Shown: one piece after another, positions 51,615 through 59,646 of the stretch
Layout: every line of letters begins with the position of its first letter
How positions within the stretch are numbered: position 1 is the stretch's first letter
Origin: RI-43 sp033764725
Lineage (GTDB): Bacteria; Pseudomonadota; Alphaproteobacteria; Caulobacterales; Aquidulcibacteraceae
Direction of reading: 5' to 3'
NCBI GenBank assembly: GCA_033764725.1
Contig: JANRIR010000066.1
Coordinates: forward strand, 8,502-72,501
DNA: 64,000 nucleotides
The notes under the pieces: model-generated
What the model was told of the DNA's origin: nothing
The model's database searches: none
What the model saw: the letters and a program-made list of their open reading frames with translations, nothing else
Translations under genes and position numbers: made by a program

Positions 51615-51788
51615 GGCCGCTGATGTAGCGGCTCCGTGCGGCGAGGCCAGCAAAACCGGCGGGCGGCCGGCGCTGCGCCTTGTTTCGGTCGCCGCGCGCC
51701 CCCACGTCCCCGGGCGACGCGCCGCCGGCGTGCGACGGGGGATGCGCGCCGTGACGCTCCCGCCGGCGAAGAGCGATGGGAGACGACG

Positions 51789-52670
51789 ATGACCGACGCC
51801 GCAGACTATGTTCCCCCGAAGGTCTGGACCTGGAACAAAGAGAGCGGCGGGCGTTTCGCCAGCATCAATCGTCCGATCGCTGGCCCCACGCACGACAAGG
51901 ACCTGCCCGTCGGCAAGCATCCCCTGCAGCTCTATTCGCTGGGCACGCCGAATGGCGTGAAGGTCACGGTGATGCTGGAGGAATTGCTGGCGCTGGGCCA
52001 CGCGGGGGCCGAGTACGACGCCTGGCTGATCCAGATCATGCAGGGCGAGCAATTCTCCTCCGGCTTCGTCGCCGCCAATCCGAACTCGAAAATCCCGGCG
52101 CTGGTCGACCGCTCGGGCCCCGAACCGATCCGCGTCTTCGAGAGCGGCTCGATCCTGATGTATCTGTCCGAGAAATTCGGCGGCGCCTTCCTGCCGACCG
52201 CGCCGCAGGCGCGCGCCGAAGCGCGGTCGTGGCTGTTCTGGCAGATGGGCGCAGCACCCATTCTCGGCGGCGGCTTTGGCCATTTCTACGCCTATGCGCC
52301 GACGAAAATCGAATACGCCATCGATCGCTTCGCCATGGAGGTGAAGCGCCAGCTCGACGTGCTCGACCGTCATCTCGCCGACAACGACTACATGGCGGGG
52401 CGCGAGTATTCGATCGCCGACATGGCGATCTGGCCCTGGTATGGCGCGCTGGTGAAAGGCGTCGTCTATGACGCCGGCGAGTTCCTGCAGGTGGACAGCT
52501 ACAAGAACGTCATCCGCTGGACCGACCAGATCGCCGACCGTCCTGCCGTGAAACGCGGCCGCATGGTCAATCGCGTCATGGGCGATCCCGCCAGCCAATT
52601 GCACGAACGCCACGACGCCAGCGATTTCGATCTGCGCACGCAGGACAAGATTTTGGCCGCCCAATCTTAA
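51789..52670 (+). CDS. yghU: YghU-like glutathione S-transferase / disulfide-bond oxidoreductase
   Basis: 293 residues from the ATG at 51789. Starts DYVPPKVWTWNKESGGRFAS and has LYSLGTPNGVKVTVMLEELL, the thioredoxin-like glutathione site of the YghU/YfcG Nu class. SGSILMYLSEKFGG and a C-terminal helical domain with YSIADMAIWPWYGALVKG follow. Slightly longer than YghU by the usual N-terminal segment. These enzymes act on disulfides and organic peroxides using glutathione. Upstream in-frame sequence is discarded. Confidence 0.9.
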   Translation: MTDAADYVPPKVWTWNKESGGRFASINRPIAGPTHDKDLPVGKHPLQLYSLGTPNGVKVTVMLEELLALGHAGAEYDAWLIQIMQGEQFSSGFVAANPNSKIPALVDRSGPEPIRVFESGSILMYLSEKFGGAFLPTAPQARAEARSWLFWQMGAAPILGGGFGHFYAYAPTKIEYAIDRFAMEVKRQLDVLDRHLADNDYMAGREYSIADMAIWPWYGALVKGVVYDAGEFLQVDSYKNVIRWTDQIADRPAVKRGRMVNRVMGDPASQLHERHDASDFDLRTQDKILAAQS

Positions 52671-52734
52671 GGCATTTGCGCGTTAGGGACTGCGTAACCA
52701 CTGTGCAAGATAGTGTGTCCCGCTTTCGTACGGG

Positions 52735-54657
52735 ATGGCTATGGTCCATGTCGCTCACGACGCCAACGCTGACATACTCGCTGCGCTCGACCGCTCTCTG
52801 GCGATCGTCGAGTTTACGCCGATGGGCGAAATCGTCTCGGCCAACGGCAACTTTCTAGCCATGCTTGGCTACGAGCGCGACGAAGTCATCGGGCGTCACC
52901 ACGAAATGTTCGTCGATCCGCTCGAGGTGAGCGAGGAACGGCATCGCGTGTTCTGGCAGCGGCTCGCCGCCGGGGCGTATCAGGCTGCGGAATTTCGGCG
53001 CGTCGGCAAACATGGGCGCGAAGTCTGGGTTCAAGGAACATACACCCCGCTCTATGACGCCGACGGCGTGGTCCACAAGATCGTCAAAGTGGCGATGGAC
53101 GTCACACAGATCAAACTGCGCAATATCGGCGATCAGGCGCGCATGTCCGCGATCGAGCACACCCAGGGGGTGGCGGAGTTCGAGCTGGACGGCGTCATCA
53201 GCGAGGTCAATGAGAATTTCCTGCGCATGACGGGCTATGAGCGCCATGAATTGATTGGGCGTCACCATAGCGTGCTTGTCGATGCGGAATACCGAAAGAG
53301 TTTGGAATACGTCACCTTCTGGAACGGGTTGCGCCGCGGAGAGTTCAAAACCGCCGAATTCAAGCGCGTGAAGAAATCCGGCGACCCGTTCTGGCTGCAC
53401 GCGACGTACAGTTTGGTGCTCGATCTGAGCGGGCGTCCGTACCGCATCATCAAGATCGCCTCCGACATTTCGGATCGCAAGGAATTGGAGCACAAGGCGC
53501 GCGCTTCCCAGGAGGCGAAGGAACTCTTTTTGGGGAGCATCAGCCACGAAATCCGCACCCCGCTCAATGGCGTTTCTGCAATGGCCGCTCTCTTGGGCAA
53601 AACAAATCTCGACGCGCGCCAACGCGAAATGGTCTCCCTAATCCAGGGCGCTGGCGAAACGCTTGACCGTCTCGTTTCCGATCTCCTCGATCTTGGCCGG
53701 ATGAACGCCGGTGCGATGAGCCTTGATGTCCAGCCTATGGATCTCGAGCGGGAGGTCGCGGTGGTTGCTGCGCTCGTGCGCGACCAGGCGGAGAGCAAGG
53801 GTCTCGCTTTCGACGTTATCTGCGAGTTGGGCGGGCGGCGCCATCGGCTGGGCGACGCCACGCGTTTACGCCAGATCGTCCTCAATCTGCTTTCGAACGC
53901 CGTCAAGTTCACGCAGGTAGGCAGCGTCGAGCTGCGCATCACCGCCTCCGCTTGGGACGATGGCGTCGAGTTCTGCGTGATCGACACGGGCGTCGGGTTC
54001 GATCAGGCGTGCGCCGAGAAAATCTTCGAGCCATTCGAACAGGCGGACGTGACGATCAATCGCCGCTATGGCGGTTCCGGTCTCGGCCTCTCCATCGCCC
54101 GACGTCTTGCGCGTCTCATGGGCGGGTCGTTGACTGCGGCGTCACAGCCCGGGAGGGGCAGCATCTTCACATTCCATGTGATGCTGCAGGAATGCGAGCC
54201 GATCGTGCTGGAGGAAGCGGCCGAGAACATCGAGGCGGGCAGCCTTGCAGGGCTCTCGGTGCTGGTGGTCGAGGACAACATCGCCAACCAGCGTGTGGCC
54301 TCTCTCATTTTGGACAGCTGGGGCTGCGAGGTCATTTTGGCGAGCGACGGGCGCGAGGGTGTGGAAGCGCTCGCCACGCGGCGCTTCGACGCCGTGTTGA
54401 TGGACATGCAGATGCCCGGGATGGACGGCTTCACCGCGACGCGGCTGATGCGCAAGGTCGAGGCGCAGCAAGGGTGGCGGCGTACGCCCATCATCATGCT
54501 GAGCGCGAACGCCAGCGAGGCGCGCGTCGCCCAGGCGCTCGCCGCAGGGTGCGACGCCCACGTGGAGAAGCCCTTGTCCCTGTCGAGCCTCTATGCTGCG
54601 CTTGCCGCCCTGGCTCCCTCCGGGCGCATCGCCGCGAACGACGTCTGCGCGGCCTAA
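52735..54657 (+). CDS. PAS-PAS hybrid histidine kinase with receiver domain
   Basis: 640 residues, no membrane segment. PAS 1 (~15-125) contains the conserved GYERDEVIGRHHEMFVDP. PAS 2 (~135-250) has GYERHELIGRHHSVLVD. Both are followed by WxxATY/IxKIAxDIS-type ends. The kinase: H271 in SISHEIRTPLNG, N box LRQIVLNLLSNAVKFT (near 378), G1 VIDTGVGF, G2 GGSGLGLSIARR. The C-terminal receiver (~505-625) has VVEDN and D557 in LMDMQMPGMDG. Cytosolic sensor, possibly haem or flavin; ligand unknown. No cognate output gene adjacent. An in-frame ATG at 52741 is an alternative start. Confidence 0.93.
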   Translation: MAMVHVAHDANADILAALDRSLAIVEFTPMGEIVSANGNFLAMLGYERDEVIGRHHEMFVDPLEVSEERHRVFWQRLAAGAYQAAEFRRVGKHGREVWVQGTYTPLYDADGVVHKIVKVAMDVTQIKLRNIGDQARMSAIEHTQGVAEFELDGVISEVNENFLRMTGYERHELIGRHHSVLVDAEYRKSLEYVTFWNGLRRGEFKTAEFKRVKKSGDPFWLHATYSLVLDLSGRPYRIIKIASDISDRKELEHKARASQEAKELFLGSISHEIRTPLNGVSAMAALLGKTNLDARQREMVSLIQGAGETLDRLVSDLLDLGRMNAGAMSLDVQPMDLEREVAVVAALVRDQAESKGLAFDVICELGGRRHRLGDATRLRQIVLNLLSNAVKFTQVGSVELRITASAWDDGVEFCVIDTGVGFDQACAEKIFEPFEQADVTINRRYGGSGLGLSIARRLARLMGGSLTAASQPGRGSIFTFHVMLQECEPIVLEEAAENIEAGSLAGLSVLVVEDNIANQRVASLILDSWGCEVILASDGREGVEALATRRFDAVLMDMQMPGMDGFTATRLMRKVEAQQGWRRTPIIMLSANASEARVAQALAAGCDAHVEKPLSLSSLYAALAALAPSGRIAANDVCAA

Positions 54658-54726
54658 GCCTTCAAGCAACGCTCGCATCGACCGCAGGCGGCGTGCTAGA
54701 TGCCCGCCTGACGCCTCAGACGCCCG

Positions 54727-55179
54727 ATGACACACTCTCTCACCCAACTCGGCGCGGCGAGCGCGATCCCGGCGAGCCCTGAGGCGGCCGTGCTGGAGCG
54801 CGCGCGCAATCCCCATCCCGATGCGCTCTATTGCGCGCGCTTCACCGCGCCGGAATTCACCTCGATATGCCCGGTCACCGGCCAGCCCGATTTCGGCGTG
54901 CTCGTCATCGACTACGCCCCGCGCGATTGGATCGTGGAATCCAAAAGCCTCAAGCTGCTCCTGCAATCCTACCGCAATCACGGCGCCTTCCACGAAGCCT
55001 GCACGATCGACGTCGCCAAGCGCATCATCGCGGCGATCGATCCGGTCTGGCTGCGCGTCGCGGGCTATTGGAATCCGCGCGGCGGCATGCCGATCGACGT
55101 GTTCTGGCAGACCGGCGCGCCGCCGGCCGACCTGTGGCTGACCGACCCGGGCGTCGGGCTCTATACCGGCCGGCGCTGA
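54727..55179 (+). CDS. queF: NADPH-dependent 7-cyano-7-deazaguanine reductase (QueF)
   Basis: 150 residues, the short unimodular type. It reduces preQ0 to preQ1 for queuosine in tRNA. Nucleophile C48 in FTSICPVTGQPDFG, D55, and the QueF motif VESKSLKLLLQSYRN (from residue 70), followed by HGAFHE. The last part GGMPIDVFWQ is conserved. Stand-alone gene between the kinase and tRNA-His, fitting its role on tRNA-His among others, though adjacency is probably coincidence. Confidence 0.94.
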   Translation: MTHSLTQLGAASAIPASPEAAVLERARNPHPDALYCARFTAPEFTSICPVTGQPDFGVLVIDYAPRDWIVESKSLKLLLQSYRNHGAFHEACTIDVAKRIIAAIDPVWLRVAGYWNPRGGMPIDVFWQTGAPPADLWLTDPGVGLYTGRR

Positions 55180-55232
55180 GCGTCGCAGCCGCTTGCATCG
55201 GGGCCTTGCGCTGTCTATGCCTGCGCCTGTGC

Positions 55233-55308
55233 GCCGCCTTAGCTCAGTTGGTAGAGCACCGGCTTGTGGTGCCGGGTGTCGTTGGTTCGAGCCCAACAGG
55301 CGGTACCA
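55233..55308 (+). tRNA. tRNA-His (anticodon GTG) lacking G-1:C73
   Basis: Acceptor GCCGCCT/AGGCGGT (G1:T72 wobble), anticodon stem CCGGC/GCCGG with loop TTGTGGT, T arm GTTGG/CCAAC. Discriminator position 73 is A, and the base before position 1 is C, so the usual G-1:C73 identity pair is absent. CCA is encoded at 55306-55308. 76 bases. This loss is a known feature of a large alphaproteobacterial clade with a matching histidyl-tRNA synthetase. Confidence 0.95.
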
Positions 55309-55357
55309 CCCGCGGATGCGCCCCAGCGGGCTTAACCTTCTGCCTTAACGAGATCCC

Positions 55358-56371
55358 GTGAGTGCGTCCGACGCCGCCGCGCCGCCGCCGCGAAGCAACA
55401 GCCACGCCCGGTTCGCCCGCCGCACGGCGGCGGCGCTCGGCTACGCGTTCCGCTCGCTCGACGGCGCCGACGCCTATCTCTTCGAGGTGCACGACGGGGC
55501 GCGCAGCGCGGTCTTCGCCTGCGGCGCAGCGACGCCGTACGCGCTGAATCCCGCGCACGCCTATGGCTTGGCGCGCGACAAGGCGTTCGCCGCGCAGGTC
55601 TTGGCGCAGGCCGGCCTGCCGACGATCCCGTCGCGGCTGTTTTTCGCCACCACGCGCCACGCCGCGTTCCGCACGCCCGGACGCGAGCCGGCCGATGCGC
55701 GCGCCTTTGCGCAAAGCGCGCCATATCCCGTCTTCTGCAAGCCGAACGCAGGCTCGCGCGGCGAGCTCGCCGAAATCATCGGCGATGCGGCGCAGTTCGA
55801 GGATTATCTCATGCGCGTCGCGTGGGCGCATGACGCTTTTCTCGTCCAGCCCTATCTGCGCGGGCGCGAGCATCGCGTCTTCGTGCTGCACGACCGCGCG
55901 CTGTTCAGTTACGAAAAATCGAAACCTTTTCTGATTGGAGACGGCCGCTCGTCGTTGGCGCACTTGCTGGCCGCCCAACAGCAGCGCGCGACAGGCGCTG
56001 CGCCGTCGCCGCCGGAAAGCCTGCGCTATTTCGATCCCGAGGGCAGGGCGCTTGCGCCGAGCGATCGTCCTGCGGCGGGAATGCGCATTCTCGTGGAAGG
56101 CCCCGCCAACCGCGCCGCGGGCGGGGACGCCGTGCGCGTGATCGACGGCGCGAGGCCCGCCTTGGCGCAGCTGGCGCTGACGGCGGCGCGCGCGCTGGAT
56201 CTTCGGCTGTGCGCGCTCGACGTGTTCGATCTGTCGGCCGAAGGCGATTTGAGCGCCTTGTGCGTCATCGAAGCGAACGCCAGCCCCGCCATCGAGACGC
56301 TCGAGGCGCATGACCGGTTCGATCTGATCGAAACCATTTGGGCTGCCAATTTCGCTGCGGCGCTGCGATGA
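55358..56371 (+). CDS. ATP-grasp ligase of unknown substrate
   Basis: 337 residues from a GTG. An N-terminal domain (TAAALGYAFRSLDGADAY) precedes ATP-grasp features: LPTIPSRLFFA, PVFCKPNAGSRGELAEI (Lys), FLVQPYLRGREHRVFVLHDR (E-R-H) and CVIEANASPAIETLEAHD with the metal E-x-N. It resembles the ATP-grasp half of cyanophycin- or RimK-like ligases, which form amide bonds from a carboxyphosphate. The next gene overlaps by four bases and encodes a Mur/FolC-type ligase, so the pair may build one product. Confidence 0.75.
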   Translation: MSASDAAAPPPRSNSHARFARRTAAALGYAFRSLDGADAYLFEVHDGARSAVFACGAATPYALNPAHAYGLARDKAFAAQVLAQAGLPTIPSRLFFATTRHAAFRTPGREPADARAFAQSAPYPVFCKPNAGSRGELAEIIGDAAQFEDYLMRVAWAHDAFLVQPYLRGREHRVFVLHDRALFSYEKSKPFLIGDGRSSLAHLLAAQQQRATGAAPSPPESLRYFDPEGRALAPSDRPAAGMRILVEGPANRAAGGDAVRVIDGARPALAQLALTAARALDLRLCALDVFDLSAEGDLSALCVIEANASPAIETLEAHDRFDLIETIWAANFAAALR

Positions 56372-57585
56372 CTATCTCCGCCTATCCCAAATTCGGCGCC
56401 GGCGATCAGACGCTGCGCGTGCGCGGCGCGGCGGCGCTCGCGGGCGTTGATCTGGACGCGTTTGCGGCGCGCTCCTGCGTGATCACGGGCAGCAACGGCA
56501 AGGGCTCCACCGCCGCCATCCTGCAGGCCGCCTTGATGCGCCGCATGCCGCGCGTCGGGTTGTTCACCTCGCCGCATCTGCTGAGCATTCGCGAGCGCTT
56601 CCGCATCGACCATGACGATATCGGCGCCGCGGATTTCGCACGTTGCGGCGCACGCGCGGATGCGGCGGCGCGGTCTTATGAGCGCGCCCATCCGGGCTGT
56701 GCGTTCGGCGCCTTCGAGATGCTGTTTCTCACCGCTTCGCTTTGGTTTCAGGAGCGGGCGTGTTCGTTCGTGGTGTGGGAGGCGGGCATCGGCGGGCGCC
56801 ATGACGTGACGCGCCTCGTCAACGCGCCCCTTGCGGCGGTGGTCTCGCTCGATCTGGAGCACACCGCGCTTTTGGGGAACACGCTGGAGGCCATCGCGCT
56901 GGACAAGATGGACGTGGTCGCGCCGGGCGGGTGCGTCGTGTTCGGCAAATCCTGCCAACCGCGGCGCGGCGCGATCGAGGCGCATGCGCAGGCCCGCGGC
57001 GTGTCGACGCTGTTCGCCGACCCTGCACAGCCGCCGGCGGGGCTGGCCGGCGCCCATCAGCGCGAGAACGCCGGCGTCGCGCTGGCGCTGGCGGCCCGGA
57101 TCCACGCCGGTCTTGGCCCCGCCGACATCGCCGACGCCGCAGTCCGCTGGCCAGGCCGGCTGGAGACGCTCGGCGCCGATCCGCTCCTTGTCATCGATGT
57201 CGGCCATACGCCGGCCGCGATCGCTGCGGCGCTGGACGGGTTCGCCAGCCTCGCCGCCGGCCGCCCTGCGGTGCTGATCACGGGCTGCTCGATCGACAAG
57301 AACGCCGCCGCCATGCTCGACCGCCTGGCCCCCGCCTTCGACCGCATCATCGCCGCCCAGGCGCCGCACAAGGGCCGCCCGGCGGCCGAGATCGCCGCCG
57401 CCGCCCAGGTGCGCAACCCGCGCGCGCATGTCGAGATCAGCGCCGACATCGCCGACGCCCTGCGCCGCGCGCGCGACACGGCGGGCGCGGGCGGGGCGGT
57501 CTATGTCGCCGGCGGCCTGTTTCTGGCCGCAAGCGTCAAGGCGGCTCATCTGGGCCTCGACCCCGCAGGTCTGGCTTTCTTTTGA
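56368..57585 (+). CDS. FolC/Mur-type ligase-like protein
   Basis: 405 residues from the ATG overlapping the previous stop. P-loop GSNGKGSTAAILQAAL (41-56), a FolC-like FTSPHLLSIRERFRID, EAGIGGRHDVTRLVNAP and a C-terminal domain with VIDVGHTPAAIAAAL. These are folylpolyglutamate-synthase/Mur family marks. The ATP-grasp partner argues for a specialised ligase rather than the housekeeping FolC. In cyanophycin synthetase an ATP-grasp and a Mur domain are fused; here they are separate genes in the same order, which I note as analogy only. The patatin gene follows after 45 bases. Confidence 0.75.
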   Translation: MTISAYPKFGAGDQTLRVRGAAALAGVDLDAFAARSCVITGSNGKGSTAAILQAALMRRMPRVGLFTSPHLLSIRERFRIDHDDIGAADFARCGARADAAARSYERAHPGCAFGAFEMLFLTASLWFQERACSFVVWEAGIGGRHDVTRLVNAPLAAVVSLDLEHTALLGNTLEAIALDKMDVVAPGGCVVFGKSCQPRRGAIEAHAQARGVSTLFADPAQPPAGLAGAHQRENAGVALALAARIHAGLGPADIADAAVRWPGRLETLGADPLLVIDVGHTPAAIAAALDGFASLAAGRPAVLITGCSIDKNAAAMLDRLAPAFDRIIAAQAPHKGRPAAEIAAAAQVRNPRAHVEISADIADALRRARDTAGAGGAVYVAGGLFLAASVKAAHLGLDPAGLAFF

Positions 57586-57630
57586 GGGACGCATGCCGGT
57601 AAAGCAGGGGGAACCAGAACGGGGACCGCC

Positions 57631-58974
57631 ATGGCGATGACGCTGGCCGAGCACCTTGCGCCCGAACCCGGGCCGAAACGCATCCTGGCGCTCGACGGCG
57701 GCGGGGTGAAGGGCATCCTGACGCTGGGCATGCTGGAGCCGCTGGAGGCCGAGCTGCGCCGTCGTTCGGGCGATCCGAAGCTGGTGCTGTCGGATTATTA
57801 CGACCTCATCGGCGGCACCTCGACGGGCGCGATTATCGCTTCCGGCCTCGCGTTGGGCATGAGCGTGGCCGAGCTGATCGAGATGTATTCCGATCTCGGC
57901 CCGCAGGTGTTTCACCGCCGCCGCTCATCCGGCCTGCTGTTCCGCTCTCAATATGACCACACCGCCCTGGTGCGCGCGCTCGAACCGGTGATGGGCCAGG
58001 TTCTGCTCGGCGACCGCGAGCGCATCAAGACCGGCCTCTCCATCCACATGAAGCGCATCGACACCGGCTCGGCCTGGACGGTGTCGAACAGCCCGAACAA
58101 TCCGTATTTCGACCCGCCCGATCATTCCGACACGATCCCCAACGCGCATTATCCGCTGATCGATCTCGTGCGCGCCAGCGCGGCCGCGCCGACCTTCTTC
58201 GACGAGGTGACGATCAATACGGAGTGGGATGAAAATCGCGTGCCCACCACGCCGGGCTATTTCGTCGACGGCGCGGTGAGCGCCAACAACAATCCCAGCC
58301 TGCAATTGCTGATGACGGCGCTGACGCCGGAATACGGCTTCGCCTGGAAGGCGGGCGCCGACGCGCTGATGATGACGTCCCTCGGCACCGGCCTGCGCCG
58401 GCCGCGCGCCAAGCGCGACGGAGGCGTGCAACTGGCGGGCGTCAAGGCGATCGCGGCGCTGCGCGCAATGATCTACGACACGCAGGTGCAGGCGGTGAAG
58501 CTGATGCAGACGGTGTCGGATCCGAAAATCGCTTGGCGCATCGATTCCGAAATCCAGGACATGCGCGGCGTGCAATACGCCGGGCCGAACGCCGGCAAGC
58601 AGGTGCGCGCGCGCCCCTTCAGCGGCGTAGCGCTGCTGGATTACCAGCGCATGGACGTCGATCTCTCGCTGCGTCCCGCCGCGTTGAAGCGGCCTTCGCG
58701 CAAGGCGCCGGAGACCCCGCCGCAAGAAGAGGCGGAAATCGTCTATGAGGGCGGCTTCCTCGGCATCGGGCGCAGGCGCATGCGGCCGTCCTCGGTGGAG
58801 ACGCTGCTCGGCCGCAAGCTCAGCGCCAAGACCATCCTGCGCCTCGACGAACTCGCCAATGGCGACCCCGCAAACATGGCGCTGCTGTTGGAGATCGGGC
58901 GCACGGCGGGCGCACGTTATGTGTCGGCCGCCTATCCCGATCCGCGCTTCAATTTTCCTGGATGGAGCGCATAG
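57631..58974 (+). CDS. Patatin-like phospholipase
   Basis: 447 residues from the ATG at 57631 (57637 also possible). Patatin motifs: oxyanion loop LALDGGGVKGI (from 20), nucleophile elbow GGTSTGAI with S64 and catalytic Asp D213 in FVDGAVSANN. All parts of the Ser-Asp dyad are intact. No signal peptide. Residues ~330-447 form a C-terminal region with a Pro/Arg linker (PSRKAPETPPQEEAE). Hydrolyses lipid acyl esters in the cytoplasm. The six-base gap to the SLOG-like gene indicates one functional unit. Such lipases serve as effectors in CBASS, where they degrade membranes. Confidence 0.9.
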   Translation: MAMTLAEHLAPEPGPKRILALDGGGVKGILTLGMLEPLEAELRRRSGDPKLVLSDYYDLIGGTSTGAIIASGLALGMSVAELIEMYSDLGPQVFHRRRSSGLLFRSQYDHTALVRALEPVMGQVLLGDRERIKTGLSIHMKRIDTGSAWTVSNSPNNPYFDPPDHSDTIPNAHYPLIDLVRASAAAPTFFDEVTINTEWDENRVPTTPGYFVDGAVSANNNPSLQLLMTALTPEYGFAWKAGADALMMTSLGTGLRRPRAKRDGGVQLAGVKAIAALRAMIYDTQVQAVKLMQTVSDPKIAWRIDSEIQDMRGVQYAGPNAGKQVRARPFSGVALLDYQRMDVDLSLRPAALKRPSRKAPETPPQEEAEIVYEGGFLGIGRRRMRPSSVETLLGRKLSAKTILRLDELANGDPANMALLLEIGRTAGARYVSAAYPDPRFNFPGWSA

Positions 58975-58980
58975 AGACTC

Positions 58981-59646
58981 GTGAGCGTCCGCACCGTCAT
59001 CGTCGCCGTCACCGGCCATCGCCTCAACCAATTGCCCGAGCAGGAACGCCCGCGCATCGACAGCGAAATCGCGCGCGCGCTCGACGAGGTGGAGGATGCG
59101 AGCCGCGACGTGACCGACGGCCCGGTGCGCATGACGTTGTGTTCGGCGCTGGCGGAGGGCGCAGATCGCTTGGCGGCACAGGCTGCGCTGGTGCGCGGCT
59201 GGCGGCTGGTGACGCCGCTGCCGTTTTCGCCGGAGCGTTATGTTCTCGATTTCGAGAACGAAGCCTCGGTGCGCGAGTTTCACAATTTCCTCAAGGCGTC
59301 GCGGCGCGTGAGCCCGGTGCCGGAGGCGGCGGTCGCCGCCCTTGGCGGGGGATCGGCTGCGCCCTACGCCGCGGTCGGCCGGGCGCTGATCGAACGCGCC
59401 GACGTGCTGCTCACCGTCTGGAACGGCATGCCGCCCAAGGGGCCCGGCGGCACCTCGGAGGTCGCCGCGCTCCAGCTGGAGAAGGGCGGGCTGGTGTTGT
59501 GGGTGCCGGCCGCAGAGCCGAAGCCGGCGCGCCTGGTGCCGCCCGCGCCGCTGCCGCGCGCGAACACGTTTCGACGCAAATTGTACGATGCGCTGACCGC
59601 GCGGTTCGAGCGCATCGCGCGCCCGCCTGAAATGCGCGCGGCATGA
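58981..59646 (+). CDS. SLOG-like nucleotide-sensor protein, second copy
   Basis: 221 residues from a GTG. Same motif order as residues 1-230 of the protein at 46294-48282: VAVTGHRLN (9-16), SALAEGADRLAAQAA (55-69), GWRLVTPLPF, RADVLLTVWNGMPP and PGGTSEVAALQLEKGGLVLWV (155-175). The G-G-T-S-E loop resembles the GGxGTxxE of LOG-like domains. No membrane segment. It ends shortly after, with no effector of its own. Its effector is therefore likely the upstream patatin. The stop overlaps the next gene's start by 4 bases. Confidence 0.72.
   Translation: MSVRTVIVAVTGHRLNQLPEQERPRIDSEIARALDEVEDASRDVTDGPVRMTLCSALAEGADRLAAQAALVRGWRLVTPLPFSPERYVLDFENEASVREFHNFLKASRRVSPVPEAAVAALGGGSAAPYAAVGRALIERADVLLTVWNGMPPKGPGGTSEVAALQLEKGGLVLWVPAAEPKPARLVPPAPLPRANTFRRKLYDALTARFERIARPPEMRAA

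Noticed and set aside
55358..57585. Split cyanophycin synthetase
   Set aside because: The ATP-grasp and Mur-type parts match in order, but the second protein has FolC rather than CphA features and no cyanophycinase is near.
56368..57585. Housekeeping folylpolyglutamate synthase folC
   Set aside because: Motifs fit the family, but the usual accD neighbour is missing and an ATP-grasp partner suggests a specialised paralogue; the gene symbol was left out.
57631..59646. CBASS operon
   Set aside because: No CD-NTase synthase or CBASS accessory gene is visible on either side of the patatin.
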